NCBI GenBank assembly: GCA_947652605.1 | Contig: OX393583.1 | Location: 12,875,222-12,939,221, forward strand | Source of the DNA: Elmis aenea | Taxonomy: Eukaryota; Arthropoda; Insecta; Coleoptera; Elmidae | Reading direction: 5' to 3' | Length of the DNA: 64,000 nt | Shown here: positions 41,294-52,900 of the stretch, piece by piece | How positions within the stretch are numbered: position 1 is the first letter of the stretch | Layout: every line of letters starts with the position of its first letter | Made by a program: the position numbers and the translations under genes | Notes under the pieces: generated by a model | Database searches by the model: none | What the model was told of the DNA's origin: nothing | What the model saw: only the letters and a program-made list of their open reading frames with translations

Positions 41294-41722
41294 CATTGAG
41301 TTGGCCTCTAGCATTTTTCTATAACATGATTGGCGTCACTGGGTTAGCATCCTGCATCATCTACAGAGAACTAAGGGCCAACGATCAACGAAGAAAGTTC
41401 CTGAAATATTTGGCCAATCAGTTATGTGCCTACAATCGAAGCTTGTGGTACAAACCGGATGTCGATGAGAAACCATTTTCTTCGATGTGCAGTAGAAATG
41501 GTGCTTGGACGACGGATTGTGGTAGCACCAGAGGCAGCAGGTCCTCAAGTACCTCATGGTAGTCGCGGATTCTCACCTCTCGTTGACAGTTGTTATGTCT
41601 GCCGAGAACCGAATCGGAAACAACGTAAGACTAGGAGATCCTGCGTAGTTTGTGGGAAACCTATTTGCGATGAACACTCAGTAACAGATGCACGTAGCAT
41701 TACTTGTGAAGAAAATCAATTT
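41294..41722 (+). pseudogene. piggyBac transposase fragment, 3' of the Harbinger insertion
   Basis: Continuation of 37640-37928: SWPLAFFYNMIGVTGLASC, then the helical KFLKYLANQLCAYN. After a frameshift near 41500, the C-terminal zinc finger SCYVCREPNRKQRKT...CVVCGKPICDEHS...ITCEEN follows (paired C-x2-C sites with C-x4-H). W-P-x-x-x-F-Y-N-M-I is the classical piggyBac strip following the last catalytic Asp. The two fragments join across the Harbinger with one 3-bp duplication removed. Downstream, repeated GTACAATTGTACC / TTGTACTTAGGTACACCGCC (41833-41855, 42030-42050) and the end ACAAGGGTT look like the element's 3' terminus. Confidence 0.82.
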
Positions 41723-42278
41723 AATAATGCTCTACATTTTTTTTTTAATAATGTTAATCAACTATCTCTCACTATTTTGAAAAATAAACTATCAAAAAAA
41801 GTTTTCAATATTTCATACAAAATATAATGAAGGTACAATTGTACCTATGCCGCCTGTTATGGATGGAAAAACAACTTGAACCCTTATCTCGGAAGAGGGG
41901 AAATATTTTTCTGAAATATAGCTTATCTTATAATCTAGATCAAAAATGTAGAGATGTCACAAAATTTTAGCCCTCTATGGTTTTCAGAAAAGAAAAAAAT
42001 ATATTGCAATTTAATACTAAAAAGTTACAGTTGTACTTAGGTACACCGCCTGACAAGGGTTGAGGGACATCGCACACTACAGACTTTTTAGGGACACCGC
42101 ACACTACCGACTTTTTAGTCGGCCGACAGTTTAGTCGTCTTCGCAAAAGGTATGAGTGTTTATGACGGCGCGCACACTTACCGATTATTTAGTTGGCCGA
42201 CTAAATAATCGTATCAGAGACCCGATTCCCTTTGGACAAAAAAGTCGGCCAACTATCGACCTACGTTGAAATAGTACA

Positions 42279-43372
42279 CAGTGGCGGATTACCGCACAGG
42301 CGCATGAGGCGCGCGCCTCGGGCCTCAGCAAAAAGGGGCCTCAGAATTGTTGGGTTCGTCATCCTCAAAAACCAAAATTAAATTTTTATTGTCTGTTAAT
42401 ATGAGAATTATAAAATAATAATTGTAGGCAAATTGTAATATCTTCTAAAACCTATTTTCATAGTGGGTATTGTGTAATAGCCATTGATGCCAATTTAAAA
42501 AAAAAACATGTTAAATTAAACAAAAATGATAGCCAATTTGGTTCCAAATCGCCTAAAACTTGCAACCCTGCTTGCATCTGATTACAGTGCACTGCAAGCC
42601 GATGTACTGTACAGGGTGGTCCAAATTCGATGCGATTACATGGGCATCTTGCTTAATAGTCAATTTAGAGAAATGTGCAGTTTTTTGGGACAAACTCAGA
42701 ATTGTTGTCAAATATATTCTATCTTTTCCGATTTTCCTTTGTTTTCACAACCTGGTTTTTGTTTCTCATCTTTAAAAAATTTTAAAAACCTTTGTAACTT
42801 GCGTATTATTGAAAATAAACGGCGAGCGTAAAATTTTTTTTTAGTACCTACTATCAAAATCTACATAAAAATATCTAAAAATAATCTTTATAAACTTTTT
42901 CGATATTTTAAACAATAAGGGAGATATGACACATTATAAATATAACAAAAAAACAGTTTTTCATTAATAATTCAAAAACCGGAAATGATAGAATATTTTT
43001 GAAAACTGTTCTGAGTTTGTTCTAAAAAAACTGCACATTTTTAGTAATTTAACCGTTTCTCTATCTTGACTATTAAGCGAGATACCCATTGTAGTCTCAT
43101 CGAATTTGGACCACCTGTACTGTATGATGCAGAATTTTACTGTGATTTTTTTACCTGAGATGGGATTTTTTCTTTTAAATGGGAATGTGATTTTTTTTTC
43201 TGGTACTTGAGAATATTTTGTTTCCGTATTTGATTTTTGTGTTTATGTTTTTGTTGGTTCTAAAAATAAAAAACGTTATGATTTTTCTGCATTGTTCATT
43301 TTAGTGAACCATCTTAATAGGGGACCTCCAGATCAGGTTGCGCCTGGGGCACAAAATCAAGATCCGCCACTG
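42279..43372. mobile_element. hAT-like element with exact 8-bp TSD
   Basis: Ends CAGTGGCGGATTACCGC and GATCCGCCACTG, flanked by exact ATAGTACA (42271-42278, 43373-43380). The terminal region has GCCTCGGGCCTCAGC-type DNA. No transposase. It contains the palindrome 42612-43117. Confidence 0.85.
42612..43117. mobile_element. Palindromic TA-flanked element (CAGGGTGGTCCAAATTCGATG family)
   Basis: 506 bp, TA on both sides. Ends CAGGGTGGTCCAAATTCGAT and ATCGAATTTGGACCACCTG. Related arms: 20156-20390. It is the innermost of the three nested elements. Confidence 0.82.
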
Positions 43373-43469
43373 ATAGTACAGGCCTGTAATTGGAGTCCGC
43401 ACACTCGCCGACAACATAGTCAGTCACTAAAAAGTCGGTAGTGTGCGGTGTCCCTAAGTGTTCAAAAAA

Positions 43470-43918
43470 CAGAGTACAGTGCGAAATTTATAATGCCGTA
43501 TGCATAATTAGCAGAAAATCAAGGACACCAAACTTTAGAATTTAAGTTTTTAGTTCCAAGAATTGAGAAATAAATTAATGAATGGTTGGTCTCTTATAAA
43601 CCAGCTTTAATATATCAGAACGCTACAAGCGTAGATTTAAAAAATAAGTAAATAAATAAATTTAAAAAAATAAATAAATAAATATTTAAAAGCCAACATA
43701 TCTTTTGTTTTGTTATAACAACGTAATTTTGGTTAATCCAAAATATTTTAACCTTTAACTGACCCAACAAAATAAATTACTGTTAACAAAAATTTCATCT
43801 ATGTACATCAACAGTGAGGTTATCAAATGTCAAGAGGATAAAGTGAAATTCAGAGACATTGCGTTATTTGTCACACTATTGAACAGTTGTAGAATGGGGG
43901 GCACCTAATTTTTAGAAA
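43470..43918. promoter_or_regulatory. Upstream region of the serine protease gene
   Basis: 450 bp between the nested elements and the start codon. Only AT-rich strings such as AAATAAATAAATAAAT are seen (43650-43690). No convincing TATA plus initiator pair, so a promoter is assumed from position only. Confidence 0.3.
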
Positions 43919-46900
43919 ATGCCTATTCTGTTTAGTTTACTGTTTGTTATATTTTTATCATGTATTCACACTTCACTAGGTAAGCAAAATCAATTATAGT
44001 AGCTTTTTTATTATTTGGCTTAAAAGTTAAGACATTTTAAAAATTATATTTGGGCCAATAAGAGATAAAGTGTTTCAAGTGACAATATGATATGACATTT
44101 TTATTTAATATGAACGCTCGCAACATACATACATTTATTAAAACCATGTTCATGGATCATTTGTAAAAAAACAAAAATCATTGATTTAAATTTAAAAATC
44201 ACGAAATTTTTGGTTTTTTGATTTTTTTATAAGAAACTTGACTATTTTTTTTTACAACTAATTCATTCATTTTTTACACGATATTAATTCTTCTATACAG
44301 CGTAATTCAAAGAGTATGCAACAAATGAAAAAGTGCTTTGTTAACAATTTCTCAGAAAATTTTATTCTTGATAAAAGTTAACGCATAACCTAAACTAATG
44401 TTAAGATGGAAAAAGTTTCATAAAAGTTCATACCACACTAGATTTTCGCGACTTCAGAAATATTAACAAGAGTAAAGTGGCCTTATTTCAATAGTTACAA
44501 AAAAACTTCAACTTAAAATAAGAGCACTTTAATCTTGCGAATATTTCTAAAATCGCTAAAAGCTACTGTAAAATTGGAAAATAAAATTATAAAGTCAAAT
44601 TACTTATGAAGTCATATTTTGGATTTCTAAACAAATTTTTCCCATGATTTTTTTTGTCTCTTTAAATAAGGGCAATTTCCTTTTGCGAATATTTTTAAAA
44701 TCGTTAAAATTGTGTTTTTTCTAATCTGTTTTACATTTTAAATAAATGTTTATATTTATATAAATTTAATTTTTTTTAAATAAATATTTCTGATGCTGCT
44801 CCAGATTATGTAATTTTAAAGAAATTACAAAAAAATATCCGTAGGTTACCCTGGGATACTCTCTCAAATTTCATGTTAAACAGGGTATATTCATGGCACA
44901 CTCAACAAAAAAAGTTGGTCAAAATACTATTAAAATTTTAAAAGTATTCAAAATCGATAAATTTTTAAAACTTAGGAGTATACAGGGTTATTCAAATTCG
45001 AGGCCCACCATGGGGATCTCGCTTATTATAATAGCTAGAGTATAGGTTTAAATTTGGCAAAGTTGCTAAATTCGATGCTCATTGATAATCCAAAGAGAAC
45101 TTGGAAATATCTGAAACGGTATCCGTGAAAATTAGGAAAAACTGGAAAATGCGATTTTTGAAAATCGTTTATAACTCCTTTGGAATTTGAAATATTTTAA
45201 ATGTGTAAAGACATTGCCCAAGCAACTTTTCAAGCCGAATCGAATGGTCGTCACAAATTTTTGCTAGATTGATTCGTTTTTGTTTTATGACAACCAACTT
45301 TGTTTTTTCTTATAAGCGCAATTTTTGCTATTTACATAATCAAATAGCATTAATTTTTCTGAATACATTGAGATATCACACATGGTATTTTACTTCTACA
45401 TTAATTGTCAAATTTGAAAAAATACGTTTCAAACAATAACAACTATAAATCAGGTAGGTCGGTCATTGCAGTTTATGTTGTTTCCATGACAACCAATCAA
45501 CAAACTCAAAGTTTTGAAAGCCTTTTATTTGTTACATTAATAAATTCGTAAATATTAACTTTAATAGCGAAAAAAAAACGCGATATGCTCCGAATTTTTT
45601 ATACCGTTCTTTTAAGTTTTGTTATACTTTATCACATGCTTTATACAAATTTACTTAAGTTTCTGTTTAACATAGAAAAATAGTGTTTGTTTCGGATATG
45701 TTTGTAATAAAAATGTTTTTTTTTATTGTTATCTGAAACCTTTCTGCCATATTTTTCTCTAATTTTAGCAAAAGCCTCATATTTCCCTGTTTCTGTGCAA
45801 CGAACAAAAATATGTTTGCGAGGGTTGTCTTCTATCTGGATATGTTTCTGCATATCGTTGACTTAACAGTGTAGAGTTCCTATTCAATGAATAAAAAATT
45901 AAAGTTCATTTTTACGAATTTATTAATGTGACAAGTAACAGACTTTTAGTTTGTTGATTGGTAGTCATGGAGAAACAACATAAACTACAATGACCGGCCT
46001 ACCTGATTGATAGTTATTGTTTGAAACGTATTTTTTCAAATTTGACAATTAATGTAGAAGTAAAATACCATGTGTGATGTCTCAATGGATTCAGAAAAAT
46101 TAATGCTATTTGATTATGTAAATAGCAAAAATTGCGTCCATAAGCAAAAACAAAGTTGGTTGTCATAAAACAAAAACGAATCAATCTAGCAAAAATTTGT
46201 GACGACCATTCGATTCGGCTTGAAAAGTTGCTTGGGCAACGTCTTTATACATTTAAAATATTTCAAATTCCAAAGGAGTTATAGACGATTTTCAAAAATC
46301 GCATTTTCCAGTTTTTCTTAATTTTCTCGGATACGGTTTGAGATATTTTCAATTTCTCTTTGGATTATCAATGAGCATCGAGTTTAGCAACTTTGCCAAA
46401 TTTAAACCTACACTCTAGCTATTATAATAAGCGAGATCCCCATGGTGGGCCTCGAATTTGAATAACCCTGTATAATTTAATTTAAAAATTTTCATAAAAA
46501 GAATTACCTTAAAATGGGACAAATAAAAAGTACTTTTACAACTGTTGTAAAGGTTATTATTGTTTCTGCGGGGTACTCATATTTTATGCACATATAAAAT
46601 GCAATTTTGTTTGTTTTTAATTTTAAACTTAAAAATAAAGGAATTGAGCGGTGAACCTGATTTCGTTTAGATTTCGCATGACGTTTTACAGGGTGTCTCA
46701 GATTACATTTCCAGCATGGGGAGCTCGCCTATTATAAGAGATATAGGTTTGTTTAAATTACATGAATTATTCCTAAGTATGAGGAGCCACAATCAATTTT
46801 TAAAAGTACAAAATTGCTCGTGCTTCAGATGTTATAGCAAAAAATATGAAAATGTCGGATTTCTTTTTTCTCTCATAACTTTTTTGTCTTAATCATTAAA

Positions 46901-49900
46901 TCAATTTCATTTGTACCTTCTGAAGATACTTTTTTATGTAGAATGTAACTATAATCTTAGATTCATTTTATCATTTTTAATTTTTGAGATATTACCCCTA
47001 ACTTCATTTTTTCTTATGGGTCAAGTTGGCTTTGGAATAGTCTGATGTGCTTTTTTTCCCTCTTTGTAATGATAAAACGATAATGACCAATAGATACAAT
47101 ATACACAACTTCTTATCGGGACAGTAGGTCAATAAAATTTTGGTAATTAAAGAAAACTCTTCTTTATTTCCTAATATTTCGGATGTGTTTTATTGAAGTA
47201 GGATGAAATAAAGTACATCTGAAATATTAGGAAATAAAGAAGAGTTTTCTTTAATTGCCAAAATTTTATTGTCCAACTGTCCCGATAAGAAGTTGTGAAT
47301 ATTATTATGTTATATCTATTTTGATAAATAACTCAAGAACTCAAGAAAAATCGTATTTTACCGATATTATTTTAGCAATGAAACGTATTGAACGGGCAAG
47401 TTGAATAGTTGGAATAGTGAAATGTGTTTTTTCTCCTGTTTCTAACGATCGGTATATCTTTTACAAATAACTTGGAAAATCAAGAGAAACCGTATTTTAC
47501 CGATATTATTCCAAGTTAGCCATGACATATCTTAAACAGACAAGTTGGCGTTGCAATAGTGAAATGTGCTTTTTTCTCCTCTTTCTAATGATATATCGAT
47601 TGTCATATCTGTTTAAAGTTTAAATAAATAACCCGGAAAATAAAAGTAAAACATATTTTACCAATATAATTTTTAGTTGGTTATCATGTTTCATGGCTAA
47701 CTTACAATTATATTGATATGCGGTTTTTCTTGATTTTTCGAGTTATTTATTAAAATAGATATGACAAGTGATATATTGTTACCGTCAGCGCTATTGGTCA
47801 TCCCTACTCCACTTTCGACCAATAGCGTGCGACGCTCTAGCACGCACCGAGTATAAGTACTGGACAAATTGCACGCTCTGGCCCTAGCCATAAATTTCTT
47901 AACCAACATCTTCAACGCCTGTTTTCGAATAGGCTACTTCCCGTCGGCCTGGAAGACATCGACAATCGTCATGATCCCCAAACCGCACAAACTCCCAACT
48001 AACCCAAAATCATACAGGCCCATCTCCCTTCTGGCAGTTCTTGGGAAGACCTTTGAGCGAATCCTCACGGACCGCTTGGGCGTCTTCTCCTCGAACCTAC
48101 ACTTCATTCCCGACTCTCAGTACGGTTTTCGTCACCAACGCTCCACCGCCGACCCCATATTCAAACTTCTGACCTACTCCACTAACGCTCTTAACTCCAG
48201 ACACTGCACGGCGGCAGTCTTCCTAGACACAGAAAGAGCCTTCGACTCCGTCTGGCACACCGGACTTCTCTACAAACTTAACTCCTTTAACGTCCCAATA
48301 AACTTCACTTGTCTCATAAAGAGCTATCTTTCCCGCCGCATACATCGTGTCCGCATTTCCAATCAACTATCAGATTTCTTTACCCCCGCCGCCGGTGTGC
48401 CCCAAGGTTCCATACTTGCCCCTCTTCTCTTCAATCTTTACATCTCGGACATTCCCCATCCTATCCCCAATCATCGTAGGCTACCTACAGTCACTCTTAC
48501 CCAATACGCAGACGACACTGCCGTCTGGTGCTCGGCAAGGTCCACAGAAATGGCCGGTCTAACTCTGCGGGTCTACCTGCGCTCTCTCTAGTCCTGGATG
48601 ATCAAGCCGAATCCCGACAAAACCCAAACCATCCTCTTTCACCACCCCAACTTCTCACAAAACCCTAATTTCAATCCAGCCCATGTCAATCTTAATCTCT
48701 GGGAAACAAACCTCCCCATGTCCGACTCCATAGTGTATCTCGGAATCACGCATACCACTACTCTCTCGCCCTCCGAAGACCTATCCAAAACGCTGAAGCG
48801 TGCCCGACACAGAGCCTCACTCCTTTCTATTATCCGAGGCAGATTCACAGGATGCCACCCCAAAACTCTTTTACACACGTACACCACCTTCATCAGACCT
48901 ATATTCGAATACCGTGCTCTTCTTCTCTCTACCACGCCCAAAAAAATCTCAACAAATGTCCTTACCTTCGAAAGGGCCGTTCTGCGAAAATGCCTCAGAC
49001 TCGACAGGTTTCACCCCTCAAACGAGATACACCCACTTGCCAACACCCCCTTCCCCCCAATCAACGAGAGAATCTCTTCCAATCTAGACCACTACACCAC
49101 CCGTCTCATCAACAACAACGTCCCCGGCATAGCCCCGCTTCTCTCCATACCTCCTCCACCCAAAACGCGCAAACCGCGCAGGAAACTCAAACACATTCCC
49201 ACCATTCTTCTGACAAAAACCTCCAACCTGCCCCAAATATATCGTCTAGCAATCGAAAACACCCCCGAGCCTTTTCGCTAAAACACCTCCAACCTTCTCT
49301 CTAAAAACACCCCCGAGCCTCTTCTCTAAAAAAACACCCCAAGCCATTGCCTTCAACCCAATCATAAACCACTAAACCACTATCACTACCGACACAACTC
49401 AACATGAGCGCCCGATACTCCTTCATCTTTTTTCTTTCAGAATCCCAAGACTCCAAACTCATCGCCCAAGAGGGACCAAAGTGTCCCTATAAGGGCTGGC
49501 CGTCCTGCGGCCAATACTCCCGATTCATTCGTTCATTCATTCATTCATTCACGCTCTGGCAAGTCGCTCTTAGTACGTAAATAGTAGTTTTATTATTATT
49601 AAGTGCTAAATAAGACTTCGAGGCTTGCATCACAGCGGAGTACGCAATGCAGTGATGCGCAGTCTCGACTCCGTTCGCTAATCCGACGTCACTTCGCTAT
49701 GGTTCGTAATACGACCACCCATCATACCATACACCATACCGTTCATCAACGCAGTCACCTGTGACCTGTGCCGACCCGACACCTCCGCCTCTAAGAAGCG
49801 GACACCGTCGCCTCCGCCGCGAATCCTCCGCCGTAAATCCTTTCGGTGACAATATCATTAGAAAGAGGAGAAAAAAGCACATTTCACTGTTGCAAGGCTA

Positions 49901-52900
49901 ACTTGCCTGTTTTACATCTTTCATGGCTAACTTACAATAATATCGGTAAAATACGGTTTTTCTTGATCTTCAGAGTTATTTATTTAAATAGATACAACAA
50001 AAGATATATCGTTAGAAAGAGGTAAAAAAAGCACATTCAACTATTCCAAAGCCAACTTGGCCGTTTAACATGTTTCATGGCTAACTTAAAATAATATTAA
50101 TAAAATACCATTTTTCTTGATTTTCTAAGTTGTGCAGTTATAGATATGACATGTAATATATCGTTGGAAAAGGTAAAAAGCACATTTAAGTATTCCAAAG
50201 CCAACTTGACGACCCATAAGAAAAAATGAAAGAATAGTTACATTCTACATAAAAAAGTATCTTTAGAAGGTACAAATAATATTGATCTAATGATTAAGAC
50301 CAAAAATTTTGTACTTTCAAAAATTGATTGTGGCTCCCCTCATACTAGGGAATAATTCATCTAATTTAAACAAACCTGTATCTCTTATAAGCGAGATCCC
50401 AATGCTGGAAATGTAATCTGGGACATCCTGTACAGTACAGCGATCGGCATACTTGTAACTGTATCTTTAATCATCATGATAATGAGAATTTGAAAATTAA
50501 ATAATAGTGCTTTTAGAACACGATGGTTACCTATATCCCTATCATATGCATCATATAGGTCACCATTTTTATCATGCCAGGCCTAGCCGTCAAAATAACG
50601 CACAACCTGTACGCAAAACGTCGTGGTTTTTGAACGATGAATCTTGTGGCCAGCAAAGACCAACGTTAAATGACAGAATATTGGGAGGAGAAATGACTGG
50701 AGTCGCCCAGTATCCGTGGATGGCTTTATTGATACACAGACATGACAACAGTACCATCGACTTTAAATGTGCTGGCACATTGATTACCAAAAATTATGTT
50801 TTAACTGCTGCGCATTGCCTCAGAAGTGTGGATGGCTATCGTCTGTAAGTATAAGTATAAAAATATTATGCAGCTAACCTTGTTAAATAAGTTCAACAAA
50901 AGAGTCTTTGCAATTAAATAATTTGTTAGCTTTGTACGGATTTTCAATACATAGAAGGTCAAAGAAGTAGCCAGTATAGCACAGTTATTATACAGTGCTG
51001 CGCAATAGTATGGGAACAGACAAATATCTAAATACTATTAAATATATCACAATGCAATTTAGTATCGTATATTCTGGATTCGATTATATAAGAAAGGGGA
51101 CAAAAGGGAGTGTTCTAATTATAAAGGAATAACATTAATGAGTGTACCAGGGAAAATACTGGCAAGAGTAATGAAAGGCAGACTAAAAGAAAAAATAGAA
51201 AGCACACTAGAAGAATCTCAATATGGTTTCAGAAGAGGAAGGAGTACCCAAGAGCCAGTCTTTATATTAAGACAAACAATAGAAAAGAGCTTAACAAAAA
51301 ACAAGGAAATACATTTATGTTTTATAGACTTGGAAAACGCATTCGATAAAATCAGAAGAAAAGACGTATGGAGGGGCCTAAGAAGGAAGGGAATAGAATT
51401 AGAAACAATCGACATAATAAAAGCGATGTGCGAAAAAACAGTAAATAGGGGAGACCGGGGATAAAAGTAACACGGGTAGGTTGTAACAGTGCCTATAGTT
51501 TCTTTAATTTTTGTTTTATATCGCCCTAAACGCTTTTGCAATGTTCAGTTACATCCAGCTCCCTACCTACATTGCTAGTTTTCATCTGTCATAGAGGTTA
51601 ACTTTTTGCCAGCCAGAGTCACTATTTTCCGCCTAAAAGTTACTGCGTTGTCTCATCCGTCGAGTGACTTTTAGGCGATCTCTAAAATAGGAACAAAAAA
51701 GTACCTATATTATTTTGTTCTAAATTTAGTTGGCTATTGGTGGATGCAATACAATTTGACGTTAGAATCGTGGTTAATTGTGGATTCCCTGAATTTTTTT
51801 TTGTGTACACTTGGGGTCAAAAGTAACAAAGTGTTACAACCAACCCCAATTAATGTTTTCACTTGCAAATGTTCACTCTTAGCACATAATTGGTGGCTTT
51901 TTTCGTAGATGAGAATATACAAGAGATGTCGGAATAATTTTCCTGTTTGTTGTATCTTTTTGATTCACATTTTTAAATATGTAGGTACTTATAATCTTGG
52001 CAAACCTGGTAACTGCAGTCCCAAATTATTAAATTATAAAACTCAGTATATAATATCGGTTTAATGATGGAAATGTATGTAAAGCTAAATCATTTCTTAA
52101 AAAGCATTTTAAATTATAAAACCTATGTAAATTGGTAAGATCTGGTACTTTTGGTTTTCCTACCAGCCGCCATTGTTTTTATTCTATTACCTTAATATTT
52201 ATAACTTAATATAAACAAAGCTTTAACCAACCCAACTTAACCTGACCCTCTTTTACTGATTTAATGAATGACGGTTAGATTTTTTTTAAATAAAACAAAC
52301 AGTTATTATGATCCAGTATAAATTTAATAATTTGGGACCGCCCTTACCTGGTATGCCATACTTGTTCACTTATCATTTTGTATTGTACCAACGATATTTT
52401 TTAAATTATTTTTTCATTTTGCTAATGTGTATTTTTGAATAAAATATTAATTTTGTTGATGAATACTAATATATTTACCCACTACTTATGAGCTGTGTAA
52501 ATTATTTTGCCGTTACAACTTACCCCAATCATTGTTACTTTTAGCCCCAACGTTGAGGTTGAAAGTAACAGCTGTCTTACTAAAGAATTTTTTTTTCTAA
52601 CAGTTGCTTTACGAAACACACGAAATAAATATCTTGGAAGTAAGACAAATAACCAATCTATCATTAAACCAATTTGGATGTAAAAAATTTGTAATAATCT
52701 ATGAGAAATTAAATAAAAACATAAAAATGTTACTTTTATCCCCGGTCTCCCCTACTGTAAGAACACAAAATGAAGAATCGGAAGAGTTTGAAACAAAAGA
52801 GGGCTTAAAACAGGGGTTCTTAACCTTTTTTGTTCCATGGACCCCTTTGCCAGTTAGGTGAAAGCCGCGGACCCCTTCTCAGAATAAAGATTTTTTTCAA

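Larger units (their letters stand above)
42063..43455. mobile_element. Outer element of a three-level nest (GGGACACCGCACACTAC ends)
   Basis: Left end GGGACATCGCACACTACA at 42065 with a second, better copy GGGACACCGCACACTACC at 42090; right end GTAGTGTGCGGTGTCCC at 43439-43455. Subterminal GTCGGCCGAC and TTAGTTGGCCGACTAAA palindromes. It sits at the piggyBac 3' end, where the outer bases TT and AA could have been one TTAA. TSD not resolved. Confidence 0.65.
46689..50430. mobile_element. Palindromic TA-flanked element (CAGGGTGTCTCAGATTAC family) with nested LTR and LINE
   Basis: Ends CAGGGTGTCTCAGATTACAT and TGTAATCTGGGACATCCTG with TA on both sides. Arms hold tandem units of roughly 120 bp (AAAGCACATTTCACTATTCC, then GCCAACTTG, then GTTTCATGGCTAACTT) in opposite orientation: about 47390-47700 and 49852-50210. 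A solo LTR and within it a LINE enlarge the centre. It fills intron 1 of the protease up to 86 bp before exon 2. Confidence 0.8.

Noticed and set aside
41426..41827. Independent zinc-finger gene
   Set aside because: Its Cys pattern is the piggyBac C-terminal finger, continuing the interrupted transposase at 37640-37928.
45641..45853. 70-codon minus-strand ORF
   Set aside because: It lies at the centre of a palindromic element, with no recognisable motif and no splice or promoter context.
47853..47858. TATAAG as a host gene promoter
   Set aside because: It lies inside TGTTACC..GGTGACA borders with a 4-bp duplication, so it is better read as an LTR promoter.
48639..49304. Several overlapping open frames on both strands
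   Set aside because: GC-rich LINE sequence keeps shadow frames open. Only the frame with RT and thumb motifs is supported.
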